In this document: piece after piece, positions 1 to 12,357 of the stretch
How positions within the stretch are numbered: the first letter of the stretch is position 1
Layout: each line of letters opens with the position of its first letter
Source of the DNA: Chamaecrista fasciculata
Taxonomy: Eukaryota; Streptophyta; Magnoliopsida; Fabales; Fabaceae
DNA: 64,000 nucleotides
Reading direction: 5' to 3'
Assembly: GCA_003254925.1 (NCBI GenBank)
Contig: QANZ01013945.1
Coordinates: 49,385-113,384 of the forward strand
The notes under the pieces: generated by a model
Databases searched by the model: none
Told to the model about the DNA's origin: nothing
Seen by the model: only the letters and a program-made list of their open reading frames with translations
Made by a program: the position numbers and the translations under genes

Positions 1-2663
1 TCCTGCAAAACTCAATGGCGAAAATTTGTCAATCAAACAAAACCAGTAGGAGTAAAAAGTTAAAAAATATATATATATATATATATAATAAAGTACTAAA
101 ATATAGGAATAGCTCCATACCTCCAAAAAGTATGCATAATTGATTATAATTTGCGGTGTTGCAATTCTTAAATCCAATATCCGCTCATAAACAGCTCGAG
201 TAGACTCTAAATTACCCAGACTTTCCTCCAAATCAACATAAAAGGTCCACAATCTCAAGGACTTATGAAGCTTCATTTGAACTGGTTCATTTCCATCAGC
301 AGCCACTACAAGTAAAACATAAGCCAAAACCCAAAGTTAGGTCACTCCCCACAAAAACAATGATGATTCTTGCTCATATAATTAATATAAATGTTTGATT
401 GCTCTCCTCAATTCATAATGAACATAATTACCAGGCTTATAAACACATCGTTCAAACAACGGAAAAGCATATACATGTCCAGTATGCTTGAAGTAAAACG
501 TTTGCTGGTTATTGTTGTTCCATCAACAGTGAAATATTTCACTGTTATGCATAAAATGTAACGTAGAAAAATATAAAATTAGTATAAATGGCCATATCAC
601 AAGAGATGTACAACAGATGTTCAAGTCTATTGAAATGCCATGTTTCTTATAAATACAAGGACTGGCCTTAAATCCATGCACCTGAACAGGCTACACTAAT
701 CTTCAATCACAAAGATACTAGCTAAGTCAGAATCTGACATAACTTAATCTTTCACTGCTCTGTCCCACAGCAGAGTCAAATCATTTATGTACAATAAGCA
801 TTTTCAATCTTTTGCCAAATCTTCTTTGGTCCCCCACTCCCCCTATATGAATCTTCTTATTAGACTCTAGTAAAATGATTTCATGCAATAGACATGCCAA
901 AATCGTCCTATAAAATTTTCTGTTTAGTGCTCAACTAGGATAACCTAACACAATTAAGATTAACAGCTGTTCAACAAGTCAGAATCTTCCTAAATGTTTG
1001 CATGCACAACTTTTGCAACCATTAGATTTTCTCTACAATATATTTTTTTTGAAAAATAAATCTCTTATAGAACAATTTACAGTTCCATCTTCAAAGCATG
1101 TCAACAAAAACTTAAAATTACAGAGTATTTGGAAAAAGGAAATGTGCAGAAAATCAAATTGAGATTACCTCTGCGTTTGACCTCAGCTGATGGCTCTGCT
1201 GTAGCCCGCCTCATAAGATCAAGTGCTCCTTTGAAATTTTTGTGCTTCAGCTCCATTTCTGCCCACTCACACCAGACACTCGCCAGATTATCCACAGTCT
1301 TATAATTTACTTGTACTGCCTTGTCGAATATGACTCTGGCATTGGCAAGGTCTTTGTGATTTTCATACAGTTTAGCAAAAGCAACCCACAAGGTATGAGG
1401 CTTTCCCACAGCCTTCATGGGATCAACCGTCCTTACTGCTTCAGTATAAGTCAGTATCTGCCTAGTAGGATTACCCTCAAAAAGCTTGACCCTACGGTGC
1501 CACTGTTCTACATTATGAGGATTCTGACGTAAAAGAACACTGTTAGCCAATTCTGGTCTCCTATTCATAAGATAATCCAATCTAGCCAGTCTCAAATCTA
1601 TGTCATTTTTATCATTCAACCAAAATCCATGTAGAATCTTCTTCTCAAAGTCCTCCAGTGATGATTTCCCCTTAAACCGAATATCTTCGTCATCCATAAA
1701 ACCATTCTCTTCAATATCATCTTCTTCTTCATCACTTAAATCCATCTCCTGCATCTTATAGGCAAGCATGCTCTCCTCAAACTGCGAGTATGAATCAAAA
1801 ATCACACTAAAATCCCTCACTGTGACAACAGTAGACATCCCCTCCTCAAATATATCCCTTGCCTTCTCATGCAAACCCCTCCTAATATAATACTCTGCCA
1901 ACGATGTCCACAGTCTCCCCACCTCATCTGTGAATTTCCTAATCCCGCCTCTAATTATTGCATCAACATTTAACCCAGAGACCTCAGTGGCATGTCTAGT
2001 GAGTAAATCACACAGCTCTAACCATAGCCTATGCTTTGTTTTCCCCTTAATTGAATAAAACTGATCATCATTTAGCACAGAAGCCAACCTTTCAGCTGAC
2101 TCTTGCCAGAGGCTTGAATTAATCAAGAATTCAATAAAATCTTCAATATGAGACGGGTCATATTTTAAGTACCTCCGATAAACCCGAAGAGATGTCTCGA
2201 TAGGGATACCCTTTTGACTCACGAACACAAGGTATGGCTCCCAAATTCTGTCATGCTGTGTCACTGGAAGCGCACAAAGAGCCCTATCAAACGTCCTTCG
2301 CGTCCGAGTAACCAATTTTTGTTCTGTCAGAGTTAGAAGGTACATAATCCAGATCCTCGGCATCTTGTGCATCGTCACAAGGGCACGCTCGAACGTGTTG
2401 TTGAGGGTGTCATACTGGGAGTGAGTGATTGGTAGGTTTCGAACCAGCTCAAGCCGTTCACGAAGGTAAGCATGCCAAATCTTGTAACTTCCGGGGAGTG
2501 CTTTGAGGGCTCGCTCATAGATTACGAAGCGTTTCTTGAACGGAGCTTCTGATCGAGCAACAAGGTACCGCCACCATAGCTTGAGGCTAAAAGGGTTACG
2601 CAGAAGCTCTTCTTCGTAGAGAAGATCGTCTTGAGAAGGGTATAGCTCTTGGGAAATCGACAT
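1..2663 (-). CDS. SYF1: Pre-mRNA-splicing factor SYF1 (5' part, runs off window)
   Basis: HAT/TPR-like repeat scaffold of the NineTeen/Prp19-associated spliceosome complex (XAB2 in animals), acting in the nucleus. The start is ATG at 2663-2661 (MSISQELYPSQ); an upstream in-frame extension has only a TTG. Exon 1 is 1169-2663, exon 2 is 121-305 and exon 3 begins at 2 and leaves the window. Donors are GTAATC at 1168 and GTATGG at 120; acceptors end TGTAG at 306 and TTTTGCAG at 3. The junction codon AGA-G|TG keeps the frame open into VAADGNEPVQMKLH. About 560 residues are present of the roughly 900 usual for the family. Visible hallmarks are repeated W-x-x-Y/L helices (LWWRYLVARSEAPFKKRF, RIWEPYLVFVSQ), the conserved LRQNPHNVEQWHRRV stretch and an acidic linker near residues 320-335. 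The match to the plant family is near line-for-line, so the call is firm. Confidence 0.97.
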
Positions 2664-3829
2664 TGATGAGTTTCGGGAAAGCAAAACTTGCTATGAATTG
2701 ATAAATTGTTGAACTAAATCAGTATCATGATATCTATAAAAAGAATAATATAAAGCAACCAACGTGTTTGAAGTTCAGAGAAGAAGCGAACTGATAACTA
2801 TGGAGAAGACGCGAACCGGCGAAGACGAGAGCTGATGAACCAAAATCGATGTTGCAACCCTAAAATCTAAAAAGCAGCGGGAACTGATAATTCTTGGAGA
2901 TGGTGGCTTTTCAGATTGTGCCCTGAACCAATATCAAAACGCAGCGTTTTCCAATAACAGTTCTTTTTTTTCTTTTGAAGAAAAATAAAGCGGCTTAATG
3001 GGCTGACCGGTCCAGCAAATAATAACATAAATGTCATCACCATTGTTTTTGGAAACAAAAATCAATTATTATTTTAATTTTCTTTTTGATAATAATTTTA
3101 ATTTAATTCTTATAGTTTTCTTATTTTATGGAATATAGTTTTATTTTATAATAAATAATTAAAGTTTAAATTTTAATTCTTAAATATTTAATAGTATTAT
3201 TTTTAAATTTTTTTGTAAAAGTTAAATATAAATTTAGTTTATTATATAATAATATTAATATCCTTAATAATTAAAATTTTAAAAATTTATATTAGACATT
3301 TATGTTATTATTATTATTATTTTTAGTTAATTATAAATAAATAATAAATAATAAATTTAATTTCTAATGAAACCACTGAATGGATAATTCATTTTCTAAA
3401 AAATTAAAATAATAATTTAATTTTTTAAAACATCCAAAAATATACTTGTTAATCTTATTTATTTTTTTTAACACTTATTANTTCGCAATTTTTTTTTTTT
3501 GTATAAGAAAAATTTAGGTGAGTTGGGCTCCGGGGCTCATCAAGGCCAAGGCAGACCTCCAAGCTTTATGAGCGCTTACAGAGGTACTTACAGATCGCCT
3601 ACCAACAAGGCCCTCACATCGGCAGTGGGAAGGGTATATTTTGATTTTCCCACAACTCTAGATTTTAGTAAAGTAGATTATAGAAATTTTCAGGCCAAAA
3701 AAAGATTATAGAAATTTAAGTAAGACTAAATTGAAACTAATATGTGATAGACTAAATTGACATTTTAGTCCAATTATCAAAAGTAAAGTTAAGGACTAGA
3801 GGGTAGAGACCTCCGTAAAGCAAGACGAA
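2664..3829. other. Divergent intergenic region between SYF1 and MED10
   Basis: About 1.2 kb separates the divergently transcribed SYF1 and MED10. Positions 2664-2900 are of mixed composition and should hold the SYF1 leader and promoter. Positions 3060-3480 are extremely AT-rich with no gene signal. An n lies at 3481. A 13-bp micro-insertion sits at 3690-3702 between two copies of a 15-bp direct repeat (3675-3689 and 3703-3717). I see no conserved protein-coding signal. Confidence 0.5.
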
Positions 3830-5114
3830 ACCCCTTCTTCACTCACATTCTGAGATCCTTCTCTGCTTCTCCCTCATCACCTTCAGGCACTGTTCCCTGA
3901 ACCACCCATATCTCAAATCGAAGGTTTTTTTTTGTTTTTTTGGCCAAATATATCTCAAATCGAAGTTGGGTCGTAGGGTTTGGGCAGAAAATTACGTCTG
4001 GAGAGTGGAGTTTTTAACTGCCGTTTTGGTCACTGAGGTCGTAGCCGCAGGCAGCGTTCATCTTCAGAGAGATCGGACCTGCCGTGTTTTGGTGAGAATT
4101 ATTCGTTCTCCATCTATGGCTTTGAATTTTCTTTGTTCTGCCTTTCTTGTTTGTGTTTTTCGGAGGCCTATTGTGGACTAGATCACTAGATGAACCGCAT
4201 ACCGTGTCCTCCCCTATCTGGGGGTTCCTGTGATATACCTGGACTATATAAATTTGCAAAGTTTACATCTGACTCGTCACAATAATAAGTGACATAGTTC
4301 TTCTCCGTTGGTGCCTAATATTAGCAAACACTGTTGTGTTCAACCTGAAATAGTTGAACTTCTGTAATTGATCACTTACAATAAATTACTTAATGTGCAT
4401 ATAACTTACAGTATATTACTCCCTTGGTGCATGATATTAGCAAAAAATGTTATGTACGTCTGAATTTGCTTATTACTTTCATTATCCCTGTTGCACTAGT
4501 TATTGAAAATTGTTTTGTGAAATAGATTATACTATTATAGTATCAAGAAATGGATGAGGGCACTGATGTTCAAATGGCTATTTAGTTTTATTGTTGAATA
4601 TTTCAGGTTTTTCAATTGTTTTTAGGATATTATTTTGTGTTTAGTTAAGTTTTTTTATCAGTGGGCTGGCCGAGGGTATCAGTTACTGTGTTTACTCAAC
4701 TTCTACTAGATACAGGATACCGTATTATTTGTCTACTATGTTTCAGATATTTTGGGTATTTAGGATATTAGATTTTACGGACAAGAGTATTAAATTATTA
4801 ATATACCTGATACGGATAGGGTATGGACTACAGATGTTGTATTGGATGAATGAATATAGATAATAGATATAATGAAAAAAATGATAACGTACCCTAGCCA
4901 TTGCCTTCACTCCTTTTGTCTTATTCAAATTGGGCCCCTAGCCCACACCTCCTCCCTCTCTTTCTCTTCTTCTTTCCTTTTTTTTTTTTTTTTAGATCTT
5001 GATCATAGTAAGCTCATCAAAATTTCAGCATAGTTGACTGTCTAATTGTTTTATCTTTTCTTTTCATACTTATACTTTTCAACACTTTTCCACAGATTTT
5101 ATAAAAATACACAT
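3830..5114 (+). other. Probable MED10 5'UTR exon and 5'UTR intron
   Basis: A pyrimidine-rich leader at about 3830-4091 ends in a donor-like TTTTG|GTGAGA (intron from 4092). A good acceptor, TTTTCCACAG, ends at 5095, 19 bases before the MED10 ATG. This fits the common plant arrangement of a long intron in the 5'UTR. The transcription start is an estimate. The leader contains a 26-bp T-rich micro-insertion at 3924-3949 flanked by a 16-bp duplication. RNA evidence would be needed to fix the exon ends. Confidence 0.5.
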
Positions 5115-8100
5115 ATGGATTCATCACAGAATGCAACTGCATCAGGAAATGGTGGGAGTGGTGGCAATGGGATCTTAATCCCTCAAAATGACACAACATC
5201 TCCTGCATCATCAGCAGATGATTCTATGCAGAAGCTGAACCAGGTTATCCACTCCATCCAGAAAACCTTGGGCCTCATTCATCAACTTTACCTTACTGTC
5301 TCTACCTATAATACTGCCTTTCAGATGCCTCTCCTCCAACGCATGTACTTGTCTCCCATCCTTTCTTATGATGCTTATTTCATTAGTTTCTGAATTATGT
5401 AAGGTTGTTTATATTAAGCATATACATATATTTTTTTAATTTAAAGAAATGGTCTTGTTGCGGAGCTTGACAATATGGTTAAATTGGCTGAGAAATGCAA
5501 CATTCAGGTTCCTATGGAGGTTGTAAAGTGAGTCCTTTAGCTTTGAATTGTCTTCTATAGTTTATTTACATCCTAAAATTACCTTCTTGTCATTTGAACT
5601 TGGTTGTTGCTTTACTGGTCGGTGTAGTTTAATTGATGATGGGAAGAATCCAGATGAATTTACAAAGGATGTCTTAATCAACTGCATTGGGAAAAATCAG
5701 ATCACCAAAGGAAAAACTGATGCATTGAAGGTTGCGTCTAGTTCTTAATATCTGTTGGATACTTGGATATGAATCTCTTTCATTTTACTTTTCCTTTCTT
5801 CATATATAAGTTTCTTTAGTCCAACTTGGCATTTCTGTTTTTGGGCAGAGTTTGCGCAAGCATCTTCTGGAAGAATTGGAGCAGAACTTCCCTGATGAGG
5901 TTGAAGGTTACAGGGAGAGTCGTGCTAGTACTGCTGCTGTAAGTAAAAATGATTTTTAGAAACTGACTTTCCATATAAGTTTTTCATTGAATTTTGTGGT
6001 TTGGAATTTTGTTCTATGAAGTACATAAAGAATAAAGGCTTTAAGTGGTTGGATAGTCAGTATTTGTGCCATGCATACTATATAAGAGTAGGGATAAGAT
6101 CTCTTTTCGAAAATGGTGCAACAGTTATAGTCAGGTACTATGTTGCATGATGGGCATTTATAATGACATTTACATGTCTTGTTTGGACAGACTAGTTGAA
6201 AATTTAAGTCGATCTAGATGTACTATTGCATTACTTTCTTTTTTATGGAATAAATTGTTCCCATTCTGAAGGTCATTTTAATGTTGTCTCAGATTTAAAT
6301 TAAATTAAGCCCATCAGTTTGGATTATAAAGATTCTAATTCCAAATTCAATCCTATGATAGTCAGTCAAATTAATGTGGCTGACTGTGTATATCTGGGGG
6401 AGGGGAAATGGAGCGGTGCACAACTCTGTTCTGGAACTCGAAGAAATTAGAAATCAACAATAACAAGAACTATAAAATACGAGATTTCTACTCTATAACA
6501 CTTCCTTTAGACTTATCAGAGATCAATTGACAAATGACAGAGGTTACGCAGGATTCTGAAACAGAATATTTTCATTTAGTTTGATTATCTGTTACTAGTA
6601 TTGATCTTTCTACATATATTTTGGCCCAAAATATTGCTTTTGGGACATTAGCTTTTTAGATAGATATGAGATCCTTTCTCATTTACTTCCATAATCTCCC
6701 AACTTCTTAGGTTATGGTTATGTTAGTAAATATGAAAATGAATTTGACTCCATTGGCCGCAAAATTTGAAGCAACATTTGGGGCCAAGTCAGTTTTCTAG
6801 ATGATCAAAGGTGGGTTGGGCCTGTACTTAGTTTGGGTCCAAAAGCGGGCCTAGGCAGCCTTGAACTCAACGGTCTTGGTCATTCGTGGATTAACATAAA
6901 TGAAGTGTGCTTTTAGAGCCTACTTAATAAGTCCAGGGACTACTTTGTAGATAGGGAAGTTGTCATAAACCCATAGTGGGAATGTGGGATATATGACTGG
7001 CATGATGAGTTGCACCTGTACTTATTAAGTAGTTTTATATCTAAATAAAGGTTGTCGTACCCGTACCCTGTAAATTTCAAAAGTAGTTGTACCCCTTACC
7101 CATACCTGTGCAAGTACCCATACCCGTACAAGTGCAACATAGGCATAGCTAACAATTTTATAATGATATGATTTGAGGGATCCATGACCATGACTCCATG
7201 AGGATTTCGGGGGTGGCTTCACGTCTAAAGGTAGCCATTACCTTTCAAGCATTCTAAAAATGATGGGGCTATATTTATTAGGTGGTTGAGTAGTTGAACA
7301 TTAAATGTATTAAGTGTTTTCCTTGTGTATTTATATGTGTGCAAGCTTCATGTAGATTGTATCAATCATCAAGACTTATTCAATGAAATATATTTTCAAC
7401 ACTTAATATATAAATTTAGATTTTAACATTTACATATACACGTAATCACATTTATATGTACATATTATATGTTTATATACACAAGCATGCATTTATAAAT
7501 GCTTATATGTAAACACATGAACCATAGTTTAAAATCATGAATATATACATTTATAGATATACACATATATGGAGAAATGCACACAAAAGACATTTATTAT
7601 CAATTATCAGCAATTCAAATACTTGAGGACGTACGCTTATATCCAATGCTATCAAGATCAAACCTACCTAAGATTGGTAGGGGCATGAAATAGATAGGAT
7701 TCTAAGATTGGATTGAAGATTGTAAAATCTACTACTCTCTTTTTAAAAAACGATCTTACATATAATCGGAAAAAAAAAATACTTGTAAGACCGAAGGATC
7801 TTATGATTTTACAAGCAATCTTAACAATACTACTTATATTGTACTACATTTATAGTGACAGATGACAGTACACTATTTAAGAAAGTGACAGACAATGTCC
7901 GAAAGTATATGGCTGGGCCAAAATTTATGCTGAATTCTAATACTCCTCTAATTAATATGAGGATCTCTAAGGGATTTGGTAAAGATATCCACCAACTGAT
8001 GATTTGAGTAGAGAAAATTTATAGTAATACACTAATACTGTAATACGGCTAGGCAAAATTTTGTCCCCCTTCTCTCTTCTCCTGCCTCCCTTGTTATTTG

Positions 8101-8885
8101 AGTTATATTCAAGGCTGTTGCATATTTTCTTGTTGCAACTTGCAAACTTAATCTTTCTGATATTTAATCGTTATCTTTCTTTGAGCATTTGCAGTTTCAT
8201 ATGAATATCATGCTTACTATGTGGTAATAACTTCCTTGTAAGAATTCAAAGTAAACTATGTTCTATATTGATTTCTTCATTCTTCCATATTTTGTTACCT
8301 TACATCACTTATCTCACTTGGTCCTGCACTTTTTTGGCTCCTCATACCTCTAGGGGCTTTGGTACTTTCGTCTTGATACCTTGAATTTACTATTTCTTGT
8401 GAAATATCCAATTGTCTGGTCCCTATCTTGTCATTTATTCCAAAATATTCCTTTATAAACATAATTCGATCCAGATTCTCCTTACATATCCCATTGAAAT
8501 CAATTTGGTGGTGTAACATGCTTGGTAGTTGGTAATGTTTATCTATCTATATGCTCTATTACACTATTATTGACATTGATTATATCTTCTTTTTTTATTA
8601 TTAAAAACGGAAGGCCATGTACAAAATTGTTACATGATCAGTTCATTCATTGCATGGATTGGAAACTTAGATAAGGGGCTGCAATGAGGCAATAAAGTGT
8701 AGTCCAATGGGACCAAATTGAAATTTGAGTTAAAGTATGGGGGGAGCAATGGAGTAGTTTATCCTTTTCTGTTATATGTTAACATAAATCTGAAGCTTGT
8801 TGCTTTTCTGCAGGAGTTGAAACGTCTTGCACAGGCACAAAATGTATTACCTAATGGAGATGTGAGGGTTAAAACAGAGCATTGA
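5115..8885 (+). CDS. MED10: Mediator of RNA polymerase II transcription subunit 10
   Basis: Middle-module subunit of the Mediator coactivator, nuclear, linking transcription factors to RNA polymerase II. Exons: 5115-5344, 5447-5527, 5628-5730, 5849-5938 and 8814-8885; all introns are GT-AG and the joined frame encodes 191 residues, the usual plant length. After a low-complexity Gly/Ser/Asn start (residues 1-38) comes the Med10 domain: LNQVIHSIQKTLGLIHQ, NGLVAELDNMVKLAEKC, IQVPMEVVNLIDDGKNP, FTKDVLINCIGKNQ and TDALKSLRKHLLEELEQNFP. The tail ends VKTEH. The first intron splits an Ile codon (AT|A). The last intron is unusually long (5939-8813, 2.9 kb) and holds transposon debris, including a Copia relic. 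The short last exon after such an intron is supported by the conserved ELKRLAQAQNVLPNGD tail. Confidence 0.95.
7948..8007 (-). pseudogene. Copia-type retrotransposon relic (RNase H C-terminus and polypurine tract)
   Basis: The minus strand reads SNHQLVDIFTKSLRDPHIN then stop, matching the conserved DQLADIFTKSL end of Copia polyproteins. A purine-rich AGAGGAG run follows at once, as expected for a polypurine tract before a 3' LTR. Only this short piece is recognisable. It lies in the last intron of MED10, antisense to the gene. LTR ends and target duplications were not found. Confidence 0.55.
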
Positions 8886-10132
8886 GTGATCTCATTGATG
8901 ATGTATATTAGCTATTCCTTCGATTATGTATAAATTAAATGCTCCAGCCTTAATTAGCGTAGGCAGTCATCTATATAGTGAAGTCTTACACGATTTCCTT
9001 CTTGCTGTACCTTGGTTGTATGTTGTGAATTTGATGTCCAAAGTGGTCTCTTAGATATTTATTAGGATTATCTTTGTGTGCGTATTAGATGGAAAATGGA
9101 AGATTCTCCTTCTTAGCCTTATAGCCTCACGGAGGAATGATAATCAGACTCTTTTGAAATGGGGAAAAAAAATATTGATCTCTTTATTTTCTATGATAGA
9201 TGCATTGTGTGGTAGGCTTATATGTAGGTTTTATTATAATTTCTCTTCAAAACTGAGGGATTGATCGGAAGGATGGATTGTGAGTTTATTAAGTGAGTGG
9301 AATGAGTTGAGTTAGGATGGTTAAACAAATCATCTCAAATCACTCACATGCTTTCCAAATCCTTTGAATGGGGGGTTTGGGATGGTATGGGACAACTTTT
9401 ATTTCTCTTTTTAACTTTATCATATTTTTAAATTTTTAAAATTTATATATATTATTTCTCTTTATTAAATGTTCATAAATTGACTACTAGATTAATCATC
9501 TTCTCTATTTCAAGTTTTTAACTTTAATAATTATATTATATTATATTGTATGTTACTTATTTAGCTATATATATAATAAATTTTAAAATTAAATTTATAT
9601 ATATCCATATATATATATATATATTATAAATTTAAATTTAAATTCATAATCATAATTTACATTCCTGTTTATAAATTTATATGAACTATTTTGTTAGATA
9701 GATTATCTTTTTTTATATTTTTAGTGTTTGGTAGTTAAATAATATACATATTTTTGTTGGAGTGATTGAAAGCATAAATAAATTAGATATCTATATAAAT
9801 AAAATACTTTATAAGGGTATTGTTGAAAATTTTAAATTAACTCACCCATCTAATTAATGGAGAATAATAGTTTACTATTAATTTTCTTTATTATTATTAA
9901 ACTCTCAATTAATGAATTTATCTAACCCATCCCACCAATCCTTTCTCACTCTATCAATGACCACTTCATCTCACTCTTAAAAACTCTCAAGTCTTCATTA
10001 TTATGTTTTAAGTAATTAAAAGTATTCATGATTCCTAATTGGTGGTATTACAATTAGGAACAAAGACGAAATTCAGTATATGCCAGAATTTTCTCCATAA
10101 ATTATGCAGATCTCTGAGGCAAGAAAGAAAGC
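8886..10132. other. MED10 3' flank and AT-rich spacer
   Basis: The first 200-400 bases probably hold the MED10 3'UTR. From about 9260 the sequence becomes very AT-rich. GGGATGGTATGGG near 9380 and AACCCATCCCACCAATCC near 9925 may be the ends of a degenerate MITE, but the match is too poor to call. No coding signal. Confidence 0.4.
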
Positions 10133-11469
10133 AAAATAGGAGAGTTTTTTTTTTTGGCCAAAGTGCAAATTTGGTCCTATAACTTTGCTGCAGTTCCCAA
10201 ATCAGTCCTATAACTTTTTTTGTCTTGAATTTGGTCCTGTAACTTTGCTCTAGTTCCCAAATCAGTCCTATAACTTTTTTTGTCACGTATTTGGTCCTGT
10301 ATCTTTGCTTCAAGTCCCAAATCAGTCCTATATCTTTTTTTGTCTCAGTTTTGGTCCCATATGTTTTGAAAACCTCTCACCGATAGTCCTTCGTCTATTT
10401 TAAATTACAGTTTAGTCCCGAAAACTTCAAGTCTCTTTCACTTTAGTCCCTGACTATCAAAATGAAAGTTAAATAGCATCTTTGAAGATTCGCAAACCTT
10501 ATATCTTGGTCCCTAATACATGAATTCTTCATGTAATGCAAAAACAACACAAATTAAAGCAAATGACAGAGGAACCAAAACTGAAATCGCAAAAAATTTA
10601 AAATCCACCGGAAAATGTAAGTAAATCGACGAGAAAGTCAAAAACTCATTCAAAAACCCCAATTCTCATCGAAATCTCTCTCAAATAATCGTCCTCAAAT
10701 GCTTTAAGAAAGAATTTTTTAAAATCCACACTTTTGAGGGGGAGGTGATAGAAGATTCTCTTACATTTGGTGATCCGAGAGAGAAGTTTTAAAATCCCTT
10801 ACATTTCTTTTATCACCTCCCTCCACAAAAGTTTGGATTTTCGAAATTCTTTTTTAAAGCATTTGAGGGCGATTATTTGAGTGAGATTTCATTGAGAATT
10901 GAGGTTTTTGGATGAATTCTTGAGTTTCTCGGCGATTTTCGTATGTTTTCTAGTGAGTTTGGGGCATTTTTCGGTGGGTTTTAAATTTTCTTCGTTTTCA
11001 GTTTTGGTTCCTCTATTATTTACTTTAATTTGTGTTGTTTTTGCATTTCTATTCCATTTCATGAAGATTTCATGTATTAGGGACCAAGATATAAGGTTTG
11101 CGAATCTTCAGGGATGCTCTTTCACTTTCATTTTGATAGTTAGGGACTAAAGTGAAAGAGATTTGAAGTTTTCAGGACTAAACTGTAATTTAAAATAAAC
11201 AGAGGACTAACGGTGGGAGGTTTTCAAAACATATGGGACCAAAACTGAGACAAAAAAAAAGATATAGGACTGATTTGGGACCTGGAGCAAAGATACAGGA
11301 TCAAATACGAGACAAAAAAAGTTATAGGACTGATTTGGGAACTGGAGCAAAGTTACAGGACCAAATTCGAGACAAAAAAAGTTATAGGACTGATTTGGGA
11401 ACTGCAACAAAGTTATAGGACCAAATTCGCATTTTAGCCTTTTCTTTTTGTCAGAAAATAGGAGAGTTT
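10133..11469. mobile_element. Micro-insertion split by the foldback element (nested insertion)
   Basis: A perfect 15-bp direct repeat, AAAATAGGAGAGTTT, lies at 10133-10147 and 11455-11469. With the foldback removed, what remains between the repeats is a T-rich tract ending CTTTTTGTCAG, which has the same form as the other oligo(T) micro-insertions in this window (compare TTTTTTTGGTCAGAT at 28201). The simplest order is a micro-insertion with its 15-bp duplication first, then the foldback jumping into the T tract. Confidence 0.6.
10156..11439. mobile_element. Giant foldback element, about 1.28 kb near-complete palindrome
   Basis: The left arm, starting GGCCAAAGTGCAAATTTGG, is the reverse complement of the right arm ending CCAAATTCGCATTTTAGCC. 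The pairing continues inward almost to the centre near 10780: for example TTCGCAAACCTTATATC on the left against GATATAAGGTTTGCGAA on the right. The outer part of each arm contains three copies of a 60-bp tandem unit (ggtcc at 10173, 10233 and 10293 on the left; matching steps on the right). Open frames across the right arm are by-products of this 60-bp (20-codon) periodicity. Flanks are T9 on the left and TTTTCTTTT on the right, compatible with a 9-bp target duplication in a poly(T) tract. Probably a non-autonomous Mutator-like foldback; no transposase seen. Confidence 0.85.
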
Positions 11470-11852
11470 GAAGCAATCCAAAACTATAATGAATTAAGGT
11501 ATGGGCATAAGGTGAGAGTTCAAATCTTCTAACCAATGTAATGATCTTATTTAGTAGGTGATATATAAATTCTTTTTCTAAATTTTATGTAGATCAAGAG
11601 GTATTTCTTGACCTTAGTAGGATAGTGGTGTTTATCCTCATCTAAACTTTTTGTATATAAAAAAAAAAAAAGAAACTATACTGAATTGGTCAGCAAGATT
11701 GATATTGCTATTTGCTTTGCTACGCAATTAATGCAATGATACTTTCTGTTTTTATTAATTTATTATAAGGTAATTCAAAAGAGAAGGCTGGTTACCAAAA
11801 AGACTCCATAACATGGCAAGCTACATAAAATAGCGAATGAAAAATCTTCTGA

Positions 11853-11897
11853 AAATACATCCAATTTTTCTTTTTGGCCAGAAATACATCCAATTTT
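11853..11897. mobile_element. 13-bp micro-insertion with 16-bp target duplication
   Basis: The direct repeats AAATACATCCAATTTT at 11853-11868 and 11882-11897 flank TCTTTTTGGCCAG. The surrounding stretch 11470-12009 otherwise shows no gene; it is AT-rich intergenic sequence with a few poly(A) runs. Confidence 0.65.
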
Positions 11898-12009
11898 CTT
11901 CTTAACCTAAAAGGCCTTTTCGAAAAATTCAGAAAATGCCACCAAAAAGAAAAATAAGTAAGACTTCGATATATAGCTTAGCAATTAATAGCAAATGAAA
12001 TTTTTTTTA

Positions 12010-12357
12010 GGCAAAAATACTAATTTTGTCCCCAAACTTTCCATCAATTGTCAGTTTCGTCTCTAATCTTTTTTTTTAAATCAAATTCATTTATGATGTT
12101 TCACATTTTGGTCAATTTTATCTTTTGTTATCCCTTTAACCAAATATTAATGACAGAATTTACGTGACAAATGATATATAATGTAAATTGATAGAAAAAT
12201 AAACTCAAATCCTAACTCAAGTTGAAAAATAGGAAGCAGTTTGTCATTAATTTATTGAAATAAGTTATTTAAATAATAAAATTGATCAAAATATAATATA
12301 TTAAGAACGAAATTGACAGTTAGTGTAAAATTTAGGGACAAAATTAATAATTTTGAC
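12010..12357. mobile_element. Short foldback element of the 'ttttgtcccc' type
   Basis: The left end GGCAAAAATACTAATTTTG followed by TCCCCAAACTTT is the imperfect reverse complement of the right end (GGGACAAAATTAATAATTTT then GAC). The inner arms also pair: GTCAGTTTCGTCTC against the reverse complement of GAACGAAATTGACAG. It is about 350 bp long with no internal coding sequence and resembles the other foldbacks here. No convincing target duplication was seen. Confidence 0.6.

Noticed and set aside
3499-3711. 70-codon frame upstream of MED10
   Set aside because: No homology, it starts next to an ambiguous base, and its end is created by a micro-insertion.
7321-7400. LTR-like R region in plus orientation
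   Set aside because: Orientation disagrees with the nearby Copia relic and no LTR ends or primer site could be seen.
11207-11536. Open frames on both strands
   Set aside because: They lie across the 60-bp tandem units of the foldback arm; the peptide simply repeats every 20 residues.
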